DNA of 64,000 nucleotides from positions 1 through 64,000 of the forward strand of contig JBIOXV010000129.1 in NCBI GenBank assembly GCA_044869805.1. Reading direction: 5' to 3'. Of this stretch, positions 1-9,109 are shown one piece after another; the first letter of the stretch is position 1, and the number at the start of each line of letters is the position of its first letter. The notes under the pieces were generated by a model. That model was not told where the DNA came from and ran no database searches. It was given only the letters and a program-made list of their open reading frames with translations. Origin of the DNA: CAWDVR01 sp044869805. GTDB lineage: Bacteria; Acidobacteriota; Thermoanaerobaculia; Multivoradales; SZUA-115. The position numbers and the translations under genes were made by a program.

Positions 1-516
1 ATCGGCCTCAAGGACAAGGACCGCTTCAACGCCAGCGTGCCGGCCGGCGACGCGCAGTTCGCCACCTACGTCACCAACCCGACGCTGCCCGAGCTGCTGG
101 AGATCCTGTTCGGCGGCGCCGGCGTGCGGGCCCCCAACAACTTCCCGCGCACCGACCTGCTGGCCGCTTTCGTCACCGGCGTCGGCGGCTTGAACGAGCT
201 CGGCTTCGGCGAGATGCAGCGCCTCAACACCTCGATCCCGGCGACCCCGAAGCCGCAGCAGAACAACCTCGGCGTGCTCGGCGGCGACAACGCCGGCTTC
301 CCCAACGGCCGCCGCCCCGGCGACGACGTGGTGGATGCCGAGCTGCGGGTGGCCATGGGTGTGCTGTGCCATGCGTTCCCGGGAGTGTTCTGCACCCCGG
401 CCGACGCGCCCTCGGGCAACTTGCCGTTCACCGACGGCACGCTCCAGGACGCCAGCCAGTTCGACTCCACGTTCCCGTACCTCAGAACGCCACTGCCCGG
501 CTCTCCTTCCCAGTAG
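1..516 (+). CDS. DUF4331 family exported protein, C-terminal part (5' end outside window)
   Basis: The reading frame is open from the first base (IGLKDKDRFNAS...), so the start lies upstream of the window. About 171 codons are visible. The order of motifs, PNNFPRTDLLAAF, a GEMQRLNTSIP block, GVLGGDNAGFPNGRRPGDDV and a terminal FPYL-x-TPLPGSP, is that of the C-terminus of DUF4331 proteins. These are usually exported proteins of unknown biochemical role. A GTG at base 37 is internal and should not be taken as the start. A strong stem-loop follows the stop codon. The family call is secure; the function is unknown. Confidence 0.85.
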   Translation: MGLKDKDRFNASVPAGDAQFATYVTNPTLPELLEILFGGAGVRAPNNFPRTDLLAAFVTGVGGLNELGFGEMQRLNTSIPATPKPQQNNLGVLGGDNAGFPNGRRPGDDVVDAELRVAMGVLCHAFPGVFCTPADAPSGNLPFTDGTLQDASQFDSTFPYLRTPLPGSPSQ

Positions 517-527
517 CCGAGCCGCCG

Positions 528-570
528 GCCCGGGCGCGGAGAGTAGTCTCCCCGCGCCCGGGCTTCTTTC
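528..570 (+). terminator. Rho-independent terminator-like hairpin
   Basis: Bases 528-539 and 552-563 form a perfect 12-bp GC-rich stem, followed directly by the pyrimidine-rich run TTCTTTCTCGTTCT. It sits 11 bases after the DUF4331 stop and about 30 bases before the next start, so it probably ends that transcript. Confidence 0.7.
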
Positions 571-592
571 TCGTTCTCCGGGAATCCCGCCC

Positions 593-1393
593 ATGCCCAA
601 CCCCAAGCTCCTGGCTCTGACTCTCGGCGCGCTCCTCGCCATGCCCGCCTCGGCTCACGACATGTGGATCGAGCCCTCGAGCTTCACCCCACGGCCGGGC
701 GAGCTCGTCCAGGTCTGCCTGCGGGTCGGCCACCCGGGCCAGGGCGTCGACCCGGTGGCCCGCAACCCGGCGCGCATCGTGCGCTTCAGCGCCTTCACGG
801 CGGCCGGGGAGGAGCCCATCGCAGGGCTCGACGGCGCCGATCCCGCGGGCTTGCTGCGCTTGAGCGAGCAGGGGCTGGTGGCGCTCGCCTTCCGCAGTAA
901 CCACGCGCGCTCCGAGCTTCCCGGCGACCGCTTCGAGGCCTACCTCGAGGAGGAAGGGCTGGAGGCGATACGCGAGCTCCGCCGCCGGCGTGGCGAGAGC
1001 GCCCAGGCCGGGCGCGAGCGCTACTCGCGGAGCCTCAAGGCCCTGCTCGATGCCGGAGGGGGCGCACAGCAGGCCGACCACCCGCTGGGCCTCGACCTCG
1101 AGCTGGTGGCGGAGACGAGCCCATATCGGCTGGCCGCTGGTGAGGCCCTCGCCGTGCGCGTGCTCTATCTGGGCCAGCCGCTCGCCGGCGTCCGGGTGGA
1201 CGCCTTCCCGCTCGACGGCGCGAGCCCCGACCTGACGGCGGTCTCCGCCGCGGACGGCCGCGTGGAGCTCCGTCTGCCGCGCGGCGGCGCCTGGGCCGTC
1301 GCCGCCACCCACATGGTCGAGGCTCCCGCGGGCTCCGGGGCCGACTGGGAGAGCCTGTGGGCTTCGTTGACCTTCGCTCTTCCTGGGCCGTAG
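593..1393 (+). CDS. DUF4198 domain exported protein
   Basis: 266 residues. A signal peptide of about 19 residues ends in PASA-HD, and the mature protein begins HDMWIEPSSF, the usual N-terminus of DUF4198 proteins. Some members of that family sit with metal-uptake or carboxypeptidase-regulatory-like genes. A beta-sandwich-like C-terminal half (about 165-250) carries an AGVRVDAFPLDG segment typical of Ig-like domains. I chose the ATG at 593 because it gives a clean signal peptide; the frame is open further upstream through the terminator, which is not credible coding. No metal transporter is next to it here, so its substrate or partner cannot be stated. Confidence 0.75.
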   Translation: MPNPKLLALTLGALLAMPASAHDMWIEPSSFTPRPGELVQVCLRVGHPGQGVDPVARNPARIVRFSAFTAAGEEPIAGLDGADPAGLLRLSEQGLVALAFRSNHARSELPGDRFEAYLEEEGLEAIRELRRRRGESAQAGRERYSRSLKALLDAGGGAQQADHPLGLDLELVAETSPYRLAAGEALAVRVLYLGQPLAGVRVDAFPLDGASPDLTAVSAADGRVELRLPRGGAWAVAATHMVEAPAGSGADWESLWASLTFALPGP

Positions 1394-1420
1394 GCTCATG
1401 CCGCGCCGGACCTCCGACCG

Positions 1421-1999
1421 ATGGTTCCTCCAGAGCAGCGACCGAACCCGCTCGATGACACCTTCCTGCTCGGCCGTGTGGCGGCGCGCGACCAGGAGGC
1501 TTTCGCCGAGCTCTTCCGTCGCCACGCCGCCGTGGTGCTCGGCTTCCTCACCCGCATGGCGGGCTCGCGGAGCGTGGCAGAGGAGATCCTGCAGGAGGTC
1601 TTCCTCCAGGCGTGGCGGCAGGCCGATCGCTTCCGGCCCGCGCTCTCCACGCCGCGCGGATGGCTGCTGATGCTGGCACGCTCGCGGGCCCTCGATCTCC
1701 GGCGCGGAGAGGAGGCGCGGCGCCGGCGGGAGCAGGCCGCCGCGAGCGACCCGGCGCCCGGCGGCGAGCCGGTGGGCACCCGCCGGCTGGAGGCGGTCGA
1801 GGACGGCCGGCGCCTGCGCTCGGCGCTCGACGCCCTGCCCGCGGAGCAGCGCTCGGCGATCGAGCTGGCGTTCTTCGAGGGCTTGAACCAGCGCCAGATC
1901 GCCGAGCGCCAGGCGGCGCCGCTGGGGACGGTCAAGTCGCGGGTCTTGCTGGGCATGAAGAAGCTGCGCGAGAGGCTCGCGGCGGGTAGCGCACCATGA
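1421..1999 (+). CDS. ECF-type RNA polymerase sigma factor
   Basis: 192 residues. Region 2 spans roughly residues 24-90 (AEEILQEVFLQAWRQADRF, with the usual DxxQEVF-like core) and region 4 spans 130-185, with the helix-turn-helix NQRQIAERQAAPLGTVKSR. There is no sigma-1.1 or region 3, as expected for the extracytoplasmic-function group. It overlaps the following anti-sigma gene by ATGA, so the two are translationally coupled and make a sigma/anti-sigma pair. An upstream ATG in another frame at 1398 was not used. Which genes it controls cannot be read from the sequence. Confidence 0.9.
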   Translation: MVPPEQRPNPLDDTFLLGRVAARDQEAFAELFRRHAAVVLGFLTRMAGSRSVAEEILQEVFLQAWRQADRFRPALSTPRGWLLMLARSRALDLRRGEEARRRREQAAASDPAPGGEPVGTRRLEAVEDGRRLRSALDALPAEQRSAIELAFFEGLNQRQIAERQAAPLGTVKSRVLLGMKKLRERLAAGSAP

Positions 2000-2793
2000 T
2001 GAGCGAAGAGCACCAGAGTCTCCAGGACCTGCTGCCTGCCCACGCTCTCGGCGCGCTCGAGGGCGCGGAGCTGGAGCAGCTCTCCGCGCACCTCGCCGCG
2101 GGCTGCGTTCCCTGCCAGCGCGAGCTCGCGCTCCTGGCCCGCGACCTCGAGCTGCTGGCCGCCGAGTCGCCGCCCATCGAGCCCTCGCCGGAAGCCCGCT
2201 CCGCGATCCTCGGATCGGTCGCGCCCGCCGCCCGGCCCCCCGCGGCCCGGCCCAGAGCCGGCGGCCGTCTGCTCGCCGCCCTGGCGGCGGCCGGTCTGGT
2301 GCTCGCCGCCGGCGGGTTCGCGTCCTGGCAGGGATTGAAGCGCGAGATGGAGCGGTTGACGGCCGAGCGCGGCCGCCTCGAGGCCCAGGTCGCCGGGCTG
2401 GCGATCGAGCTCGAACGCGTGCGCCGAGCGGCGGCCTACGCCACCGCCGCGGTCGAGATCGTCTCCGCTCCCGACGCCCGCACCGTGGCACTGGCCGGCC
2501 TCGCGGAGGGCGCCGGTGCCCGCGGCCGGACCTTCGTCGACCCGGCGGGCAGGCGTGCCCTCTTCCTCGCCTACGACCTGCCCTCGCTGCCGGCCGACAA
2601 GACCTACCAGCTCTGGTTCATCGCCGACGGCAAGCCGGTCTCCGCCGGCACCTTCGCCGTCGACCCCGAGGGCTTCGGCAAGCTCGACGTCGCGGGCGTC
2701 GCCCCGATCGAGTCCATCCAGGCCTGGGCGGTGACCATCGAGCCGGCCGGTGGCGTGCCGCAGCCCACCGGCAGCATGGTGCTCAAGGGCTGA
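1996..2793 (+). CDS. Membrane anti-sigma factor, RskA-like
   Basis: 265 residues. The N-terminus has a zinc-binding anti-sigma-like motif (H32, C37, C40; spacing H-x4-C-x2-C, one residue longer than the usual H-x3-C). A single transmembrane segment lies at about 91-108, followed by a short coiled coil (about 112-145) and an extracytoplasmic RskA-type domain (about 150-262) with the typical LPADKTYQLWFIADGKPVS stretch. It should hold the sigma factor encoded immediately upstream at the membrane until a signal triggers release. The start overlaps the sigma stop codon; a second ATG follows directly at 1999 and is equally possible. Confidence 0.88.
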   Translation: MMSEEHQSLQDLLPAHALGALEGAELEQLSAHLAAGCVPCQRELALLARDLELLAAESPPIEPSPEARSAILGSVAPAARPPAARPRAGGRLLAALAAAGLVLAAGGFASWQGLKREMERLTAERGRLEAQVAGLAIELERVRRAAAYATAAVEIVSAPDARTVALAGLAEGAGARGRTFVDPAGRRALFLAYDLPSLPADKTYQLWFIADGKPVSAGTFAVDPEGFGKLDVAGVAPIESIQAWAVTIEPAGGVPQPTGSMVLKG

Positions 2794-2888
2794 GCCCGCG
2801 GTGAGTGAAACTCCTCACCTCGGCTGAGTAGTTTCCACCTGCCCTCGATCTCTCCTTCCGGCTAGGGTGCGGCCGAGAGGAGGGTGTC

Positions 2889-5459
2889 ATGAAACACTCA
2901 TCGTTCGATTTCATCCCGTGCGCGGCGGCGCTCCTGCTGCTGCTCGCGGCCCCGGCCTCCCAGGCCGCCACACCGTCTTCGGGAACGGTGTCCGAGAGCC
3001 AGCCGGCGGTGACCTGGGAAGGCGACATCAAACCACCCACGGTGGCGGTCGGCTGCACCACCCCGACGGACGCCAACTGCGACAACTTCCAGCTCACCAT
3101 CGAGCCCGCCTCGTACGCTTTCGTCGTCCACGTCACGCTGCACGTCACCGCGCTCGACGACTGGGACCTCAAGGTCTATGACGCCGCCGGCCAAGTGGTG
3201 GCCTCCTCCGGCAACGCGCCGGGCCAGGACGAGCTGGCCGTGCTCACCAACCCCGCGGCCGGCACCTACACGGTGCAGGCGGTCAACTTCGCCGCCGCCA
3301 CTCAGCCCTTCGGCATCGCCGTCCTGGCTCCGCAGCCGGACGACACGGCCACCGCGGGCCCCGAGCCGCCGCCGGTCTACTCCGTGTTCACCGACCCCGA
3401 GGGGCACAGCTCGGGCGAGCCCAGCCTGGGGGTCAACTGGACGAGCGAGATCGCCGACAACGGCGGCACCGTGATGTACATCTCGGGCCTCAACACCCTG
3501 CGCCTGCGCTTCGACGACTGCACCTCGCCGGCGACGCTGCGCGACGGCGGCAACTGGCTCGACGTCAGCCCCCCCAACGCCGTCACCAGCCTCGATCCCA
3601 TCCTGTTCACCGACCCGGTCTCCGGTCGCACCTACTCCTCACAGCTCCTGGGCCTGACCAGCCTGATGTCGTTCACCGACGACGACGGCGACAGTTGGGT
3701 ACCCAGCCAGGGCGCCGGGATCGCCTCCGGCGTCGACCACCAGACGATCGGCGGCGGTGCCTTCGCGGAGCCGCTGTCGAGCCCGCTCCACCCGCGCGCG
3801 GTCTACTACTGCTCGCAGAACGTGGCGCTCGCCGAGTGCGCGATCTCGCTCGACGGCGGCCTCACCTTCGGCCCGGCGCTGCCGATCTACAGCCTGCTCG
3901 AATGCGGCGGCCTCCACGGCCACGTCAAGGTGGCCCCCGACGGCACGGCCTACGTGCCCAACAAGTCCTGCATCGGCCGGCAGGGCGTGACCGTGTCCAC
4001 CAACAACGGCCTGACCTGGGCGGTGCGCACCGTGCCCGGCACGCTGCCCGGCCCCTGGGACCCGGCGGTGGCCGTGGGCGACGAGGGCGCGGTGTACCTC
4101 CTCCTCGGCAACGGCGACGGCCGGCCGCTGGCGACGGTGTCGGAGGACCACGGCCTCACCTGGTCGCAGCCCGTCGACCTGGGGGCCGGCTTCGGCATCC
4201 AGGACACCGCCTTCCCGGTCGCCATCGCCGGCGACGACGATCGCGCCGCGGTCGCCTTCCTCGGCACCACCACGCCGAATTCGAGCGGCGACGACCCGGC
4301 GAGCCCGGCGGTGTGGTACCTCTACGTGGCCACCACCTACGATCGCGGTGAGCACTGGACGACCGTCAACGCCACGCCCGGCGACCCGGTGCAGCGCGGC
4401 ACGATCTGCAACGGCGGCCCCACCGGCTGCCCGAACGGCAGCCGCAACCTGCTCGACTTCAACGACATCCAGGTGGACCGCCGGGGCCGGCCGGTGGTGG
4501 CCTTCGCCGACGGCTGTACCGGCCCCTGCATCGACTCGCCGGCGATCAACACCCTGGACGCCCTCTCGGCGGTGGCCCGCCTCAGGGGTGGCAAGGGGCT
4601 CTTCTCCGCCTTCGACCAGCCGCCGGGCCCGCCCGCCCAGCCCCTGGCCGGGGCCGAATTCGAGGACGGCGCGGTGCGCGTCTCCTGGCTCGAGCCGGCC
4701 GACGGCGGCAGCTCGATCAAGCACTACCTCGTCTACCGCACGCAGGCCGGTCAACCAGAGGCGTTGCTCGACCAGGTGGACAGCTCGTCGTTCACTTACC
4801 TCGACCGCGGCTTCGACCCGGCGAGGAACCCGCGCTACGAGGTGCGCGCGGTCAACGTCTACGGCGAGAGCGGAGAGAAGCCGGGCTGCGACAACCGGGT
4901 GATCCCGGTCGGCGCGCCGCCGCCGGTCAACCAGTGCGCCGAGCCCGGGGCGGTGATGGTGACCGACGCCAGCGGCGACTCCCTCGATCTCCTGCCGGCG
5001 CACGACGTGCGGCAGATCTCGGTGGCCGAGCCGCCAGGGGCCGGGCCGGGCAAGGTGACCTTCCTGCTCAAGGTGGCGAGCTTGGCCACCGTGCCGCCCA
5101 ACACCACGTGGCCGATCAACTTCAAGGGCGCCAACGGCAGTGACTACTGGGTGCGGATGCAGACCAGCGCGACCGGCGCCGTGAGCTTCGCCTACGGCCC
5201 CGGCGTCAACCCGGCGGTCGCGGGCACCGCGGCCGACCCGGCGAGCGGCTTCTCCGCCGACGGCACGATCCGCATCGTCGCGCCGCGAAGCGGCTTCGGC
5301 AACCCGGCGCCGGGCGCGTCGCTGGCGGCCTTCCTGTCGCGCGTGCGGGTGGAGCTCGGACCGCTCGGCGCGCTCACCCCGGACAACGCGCCCGACAGCC
5401 TGGCCGGCAGCGGCAGCTACCGCATCGTGGGCAGCGAGAACTGCGCCAGCGGCGAGTAG
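2889..5459 (+). CDS. Large exported protein with BNR/sialidase-like propeller and fibronectin III domain
   Basis: 856 residues. A signal peptide occupies residues 1-26 (cleavage after SQA). A pre-peptidase-like beta-sandwich follows at about 45-145 (LTIEPASYAFVVHV...DDWDLKVYDAAG). A propeller region comes next, with BNR-type Asp-box strings such as STNNGLTW, SEDHGLTW and DRGEHWT. A fibronectin type III domain lies at about 580-670 (VRVSWLEPADGGSS...YEVRAVNVYG), followed by a C-terminal beta domain. The sialidase-like fold is recognisable, but no catalytic arginine triad could be assigned, so glycosidase activity is not claimed. GAGAGGAGG lies just before the ATG as ribosome-binding site. The preceding sigma/anti-sigma pair may control it; this is inference from position only. 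Confidence 0.78.
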   Translation: MKHSSFDFIPCAAALLLLLAAPASQAATPSSGTVSESQPAVTWEGDIKPPTVAVGCTTPTDANCDNFQLTIEPASYAFVVHVTLHVTALDDWDLKVYDAAGQVVASSGNAPGQDELAVLTNPAAGTYTVQAVNFAAATQPFGIAVLAPQPDDTATAGPEPPPVYSVFTDPEGHSSGEPSLGVNWTSEIADNGGTVMYISGLNTLRLRFDDCTSPATLRDGGNWLDVSPPNAVTSLDPILFTDPVSGRTYSSQLLGLTSLMSFTDDDGDSWVPSQGAGIASGVDHQTIGGGAFAEPLSSPLHPRAVYYCSQNVALAECAISLDGGLTFGPALPIYSLLECGGLHGHVKVAPDGTAYVPNKSCIGRQGVTVSTNNGLTWAVRTVPGTLPGPWDPAVAVGDEGAVYLLLGNGDGRPLATVSEDHGLTWSQPVDLGAGFGIQDTAFPVAIAGDDDRAAVAFLGTTTPNSSGDDPASPAVWYLYVATTYDRGEHWTTVNATPGDPVQRGTICNGGPTGCPNGSRNLLDFNDIQVDRRGRPVVAFADGCTGPCIDSPAINTLDALSAVARLRGGKGLFSAFDQPPGPPAQPLAGAEFEDGAVRVSWLEPADGGSSIKHYLVYRTQAGQPEALLDQVDSSSFTYLDRGFDPARNPRYEVRAVNVYGESGEKPGCDNRVIPVGAPPPVNQCAEPGAVMVTDASGDSLDLLPAHDVRQISVAEPPGAGPGKVTFLLKVASLATVPPNTTWPINFKGANGSDYWVRMQTSATGAVSFAYGPGVNPAVAGTAADPASGFSADGTIRIVAPRSGFGNPAPGASLAAFLSRVRVELGPLGALTPDNAPDSLAGSGSYRIVGSENCASGE

Positions 5460-5475
5460 GCGCCTCTACACCGCC

Positions 5476-5517
5476 GCGGAGCCGCCCGTGGACATCGAGG
5501 TCCGCGGGCGGCTCCGC
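5476..5517. terminator. Bidirectional hairpin between convergent genes
   Basis: Bases 5476-5488 pair perfectly with 5505-5517 (13 bp). The stem continues through one G-T wobble to about 18 bp with a 6-base loop. It lies between the stops of two convergent genes. No U-tract follows on either strand, so it is a terminator candidate of the tract-less kind. Confidence 0.5.
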
Positions 5518-5531
5518 AGCCTGCCGAGCTT

Positions 5532-7865
5532 CTAGTTACTGCAGATGGCGTAGGTCCCGAACCCCAGCGGAATGCCGTTCACCTGGTAGTCCTCCCAAGT
5601 GCAGAGCCAGGTCTCGGGACCGTAGGGCGCCGCGGTGCGCAGCTTGGTGGAGGTGAAGAAGTCGAAGCACCCCCCACCGATCAGGTTCTTCCCCGCCGGG
5701 CAGGTCACCCACTGCACGTTGCTGGTGGCGGCGAAGGTCTGCGTGGCGACCGTGGTGAGGCCGACGTCGAGGTAGTCGTTGATGCAGAAGGCGTCGGTGC
5801 TGAAGCCAAGTGGGATGCCACCGACCTGGGCGTCCTCCCACTCGCAGTACCACTGGGTGTTGCTGTAGGGCACCGTGGTGCGCAGCTCCGTGGAGGTGAA
5901 GAGGTCGTTGCAGCCGCCGCCCACCACCCGCTTGCCCGCCGGGCAGGAGACGAGCAGCCCGTTGCTGGTCGCCGCGAAGGTGGTGGTGTTCACCTTCTGC
6001 AGCCCTAAGTCGACGTCGCCGGCGAGGCAGAAGGCGTGGGCGCCGAACCCCAGCGGGATGCCGTTCACCTGATAGTCCTGCCACACGCAGAGCCAGCCTT
6101 CGCCGTTGGGCGCCGAGGTGCGCAGCAGGGTCGAGGTGTAGTAGTCGTTGCAGCCGCCGCCGATCACCTTGGTGCCGGCCGGGCAGGCCACGGTCAACAC
6201 GTTGGTGGTGGCCGAGAAGGTCTGGTTGACGACCTCCTCGACCGGCAGCGAGCCCGCGGGCAGCGTGAAGGAGGCGATGCGGGTCTCCCAGTTGCCGTTG
6301 GCCGGGATGTACTCGGTGGTGTACCAGAAGGTGCGGTCGTCCACCGGGTCGACCACCATCGCACTGTAGTCCCCCCAGCGAGTGGCGGCGGTCTGCGAGC
6401 CCGCGCCCGGGATGATCGACGCCTCGGGCTGGGTGATCGAGCCCAGCGGATCGCTGGCCAGCCGCCCGCTACGGCGGATCGAGGGGAAGACGCTGCTGCC
6501 GTTCGAGATGCTGTAGCCCAGCGCCAGGTTGCCGGCGCCGTCCAGGGCCACGCTTCCCATCCAGCGGTGATCGGCGTCGGGCGCGTAGTTGCCCTGCTGC
6601 AGGATGCTCCACCCGCCGCCGGTGTTGCGCAGCTCGTACCAGCGAAGGCCCGCGTGGTCGGTGCCATCGACGTCCACCGTGTGGTTGACGACCAGCGACT
6701 GGTGCACGCCGAAGTTGCGGTACTGGAGGCTGTACATGAGCCAGGCGCTGATGGTCCCCAGCCGCACCGCGGTCCCCGGCTGCGGAATGCAGTTGGTGTG
6801 CAGGCCCAAGCCACAGAGGTTGCGGTCGAAGGCCCTCGTCGCGAGCGCCGGCAGAGCGGTGAAGGTGGAGTTGGCCGGCGTCACGAAGTCGACGTGGAAG
6901 GCGAACAGCTCGAGCCGATCGGAACCGCCGAACTGGGCGCCGTCCACGAAGCGGGCGAAGACGTTGGGGGCGCCGGCGGGCGGCGGCGGCCCCACGAGGT
7001 CGCTCGGCAGGAAGAACGTGCCGGAGTCGAAGAAGCGCACCACGGTCGCGGCACCGCCGGCGAGCATGGCGGCGCGGTCGAACGCCCAGGCGTCCGCGCC
7101 GGCGCCGGGATAGCCGCGCTGGCTGCCCATGTAGTAGGCGTCCGGCCAGACGCCGATCTTGGCGTAGTCGTTGAAGATGCCGCCAGTGTTGAATTGGTAG
7201 AGGAACCATCCGCCGATGACCGGGTTGGCGGTCTGCGACACCGCAATGCACTGGGCCGCGAAGCCCGGAGCGACCTGGCTGATGACCCAGCGGTCGGCGA
7301 GGTGGTCGTAGAGGGCCACCGGGTCGAACCCGCCGGAGGCGCAGGTGCCGCTCGGCCACAGCGAGGCGATGGTGGTAGGGCCGGCGAGCGGCGTGCCACT
7401 CTTGTCCCAGATGCGGAAGACGCTCGACACCCCGGGGTTGGCGTTGACCGTCTGGATGTAGTGGTTGGGCCCCACGTCGCCGTTGGTGTCGGGGGGGAAG
7501 ATGCTGGTGAAGCCGATGCCCGGGAAGTTGACGCCCGGGCCGGCCGGCGCCGCGGCTTCCTCCTCGACCGCCGACGGCCGGTCGAGCGGCGGCGGGGCCA
7601 GCTCCTTGGCGGTAACGAAGTCGGGGGCCGTGGTCTCGCCCTTGGGAACGTAGCCCTCCCACCCCGGCAGAGGCCCCGGCGGAACCGGCCTGGCCTGGCG
7701 CGGGTCGACCTTCGGCAGGCGACTCAGGTCCTGGTCGAGGACCAGCGGCTCCACGGCCTCGATCAGGAAGGGCCCTTCGCGGCCGGCGCCCCGGTCTGCC
7801 CACGGCTGGGCCGCCAGCGGCGACGAGACGAGGATCGCGGTGAATGCGAGCAGGGTTCGTAGCAT
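5532..7865 (-). CDS. Exported protein with three C-terminal four-cysteine repeats
   Basis: 777 residues from the ATG preceded by a strong AAAGGAGG; a longer frame from 7901 adds 12 residues and loses the signal peptide. Signal peptide about 1-20. Residues 90-530 form an unrecognised exported domain with a PPDTNGDVGPNHYIQTVN motif seen in large secreted proteins of unknown role. Residues about 540-777 hold three tandem repeats of about 78 residues. Each has a CPAG-x5-GGGC core, then FTSTxLRT, WxCxWEDxQV and IPLGF-x4-FC, so four cysteines recur per repeat and probably form disulfides. The function is unknown; surface binding is a guess. Confidence 0.72.
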   Translation of the reverse strand: MLRTLLAFTAILVSSPLAAQPWADRGAGREGPFLIEAVEPLVLDQDLSRLPKVDPRQARPVPPGPLPGWEGYVPKGETTAPDFVTAKELAPPPLDRPSAVEEEAAAPAGPGVNFPGIGFTSIFPPDTNGDVGPNHYIQTVNANPGVSSVFRIWDKSGTPLAGPTTIASLWPSGTCASGGFDPVALYDHLADRWVISQVAPGFAAQCIAVSQTANPVIGGWFLYQFNTGGIFNDYAKIGVWPDAYYMGSQRGYPGAGADAWAFDRAAMLAGGAATVVRFFDSGTFFLPSDLVGPPPPAGAPNVFARFVDGAQFGGSDRLELFAFHVDFVTPANSTFTALPALATRAFDRNLCGLGLHTNCIPQPGTAVRLGTISAWLMYSLQYRNFGVHQSLVVNHTVDVDGTDHAGLRWYELRNTGGGWSILQQGNYAPDADHRWMGSVALDGAGNLALGYSISNGSSVFPSIRRSGRLASDPLGSITQPEASIIPGAGSQTAATRWGDYSAMVVDPVDDRTFWYTTEYIPANGNWETRIASFTLPAGSLPVEEVVNQTFSATTNVLTVACPAGTKVIGGGCNDYYTSTLLRTSAPNGEGWLCVWQDYQVNGIPLGFGAHAFCLAGDVDLGLQKVNTTTFAATSNGLLVSCPAGKRVVGGGCNDLFTSTELRTTVPYSNTQWYCEWEDAQVGGIPLGFSTDAFCINDYLDVGLTTVATQTFAATSNVQWVTCPAGKNLIGGGCFDFFTSTKLRTAAPYGPETWLCTWEDYQVNGIPLGFGTYAICSN

Positions 7866-7922
7866 GGTGCCTCCTTTGCCCCCGCTGGATGCGGGAGCCA
7901 CTTCTGAGTTGTGCCGCAGATG

Positions 7923-7952
7923 TACATATGCCTATTACAAAGCAATAGTCAA
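7923..7952 (-). promoter_or_regulatory. Candidate promoter of the four-cysteine-repeat protein gene
   Basis: On the minus strand TTGACT (7952-7947) and TATGTA (7928-7923) lie 18 bases apart inside the most AT-rich stretch of this intergenic region, about 57 bases before the start codon. The -10 match is only partial, so the call is tentative. Confidence 0.4.
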
Positions 7953-8057
7953 TGGTCCAGAGTGCCCCTGCTCCACCTGATGCGAAGAATTCACAGCCGC
8001 GGGACAGAAGGCTGGCCGCGGTAGGCGCCCAGGGCTGCCCGGGCCGCCCAGGTGCTA

Positions 8058-8086
8058 TTGATCCGGCCGAGCCTGGCCACTAGCAT
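8058..8086 (+). promoter_or_regulatory. Candidate pta-purD promoter with very short leader
   Basis: TTGATC (8058-8063), a 17-base spacer and TAGCAT (8081-8086) lie 9 bases before the pta ATG. Transcription would begin within a few bases of the start codon, giving a leaderless or nearly leaderless mRNA. No Shine-Dalgarno sequence is visible there. Confidence 0.5.
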
Positions 8087-8095
8087 CGGCCGGCC

Positions 8096-9109
8096 ATGCC
8101 CCCCGAGCCGCCGTCGACCGGGTTCGCGGTCCTCGACCGCCTGCGCGCCCGTGCCGCGGCGTGCCCGGCGACCATCGCGCTGGCCGAGGGGGAGGACCCC
8201 AGAGTGGCGGCCGCGGCGCGGCAGGCGCTCGCGAGCGGCCTTTGCCGGCCAATCCTGGTGGGGGAGCGGGAGCGGGTGGAGCTCGCCGCGGGCGGGCCCC
8301 TCGACTGCGAGGTGCTGGACCCGGCCGCCGATCCCGCGCTGCCGGAGCTCATCCGCCTGCTCGCCGGCCGCCTGAAGGCCCAGGGCCACGCCGCGAGGGC
8401 GGCCGAGCTGGCGGCCGACCCCCTGCACTACGCCGCGCTGCTGGTGGCCGCCGGCCGCGCCGACGGCGCGGTGATGGGTGCGGTGGCCACCACCGCGACC
8501 ACGCTCAAGGCGGCCTTGCGCGCCCTGGGCCCGAGGCCCGGGCTACGCTGGGTCTCCTCCTGCTTCCTGATCGCCCTGCCCGACCGGCGGCCGCTCGTCT
8601 ACAGCGATTGCGCGGTGGTGCCGGACCCCGAGCCCGAGGCCCTGGCCGACATCGCCGAGGCGGCGGCCGAGAGCTGCCGCCTGCTGCTCGGCGAGGAGCC
8701 GCGGGTGGCGCTGCTCTCGTTCTCGACCCACGGCAGCGCCAGCCACGCGCGGGTCGAGAAGGTGCGCCAGGCGCTCGCCATCCTGCGCCGGCGCGAGGTC
8801 GGCTTCGCGGTCGACGGCGAGCTGCAGGCCGACGCCGCGCTGGTGCCCGAGGTGGCGGCGCGCAAGGTGCCGGAGGGCGCGGCGGAGGGGGTGGCCGGCC
8901 GTGCCAACGTGCTGGTCTTCCCCGACCTCGACGCCGGCAACATCGCCTACAAGCTGACCGAGAGGCTGGCCGGGGCGCGCGCCGTGGGGCCGCTGCTGCA
9001 AGGGCTCGCGCGGCCGGTCCACGACCTCTCGCGCGGCTGCTCGGTAGACGATATCCTCGACGTGATGGCGGTGGCCGCGCTGGGCGCCGCCGGGCGGAGG
9101 ATCGGATGA
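8096..9109 (+). CDS. pta: Phosphate acetyltransferase / butyryltransferase family enzyme
   Basis: 337 residues, the full length of the single-domain phosphotransacetylase. It would interconvert acetyl-CoA and acetyl phosphate (or another acyl-CoA) in the cytoplasm. Visible family features are the N-terminal IALAEGEDPRVAAAA, the VMGAVATTATTLKAAL stretch near residue 120, FSTHGSASH (about 205-215) for CoA and phosphate binding, and the C-terminal VFPDLDAGNIAYKL...GPLLQGL block. No acetate or butyrate kinase gene adjoins it. The stop overlaps the purD start by ATGA, so the two are co-translated. Confidence 0.88.
   Translation: MPPEPPSTGFAVLDRLRARAAACPATIALAEGEDPRVAAAARQALASGLCRPILVGERERVELAAGGPLDCEVLDPAADPALPELIRLLAGRLKAQGHAARAAELAADPLHYAALLVAAGRADGAVMGAVATTATTLKAALRALGPRPGLRWVSSCFLIALPDRRPLVYSDCAVVPDPEPEALADIAEAAAESCRLLLGEEPRVALLSFSTHGSASHARVEKVRQALAILRRREVGFAVDGELQADAALVPEVAARKVPEGAAEGVAGRANVLVFPDLDAGNIAYKLTERLAGARAVGPLLQGLARPVHDLSRGCSVDDILDVMAVAALGAAGRRIG

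Noticed and set aside
482..2491. 669-codon open frame on the minus strand opposite the DUF4198 and sigma/anti-sigma genes
   Set aside because: Arg/Pro/Ala-rich translation without any domain; a typical antisense frame in 70% GC DNA opposite recognisable genes.
2804..2850. Short inverted repeats (GGTGAG...CTCACC and GAAACT...AGTTTC) as an ECF promoter
   Set aside because: They overlap one another, and no convincing -35/-10 pair with proper spacing before the 2889 gene could be set.
6036..7862. 608-codon plus-strand frame opposite the four-cysteine-repeat protein
   Set aside because: Low-complexity Gly/Arg/Val-rich translation with no family features; the minus-strand gene has a signal peptide, ribosome site and repeats.
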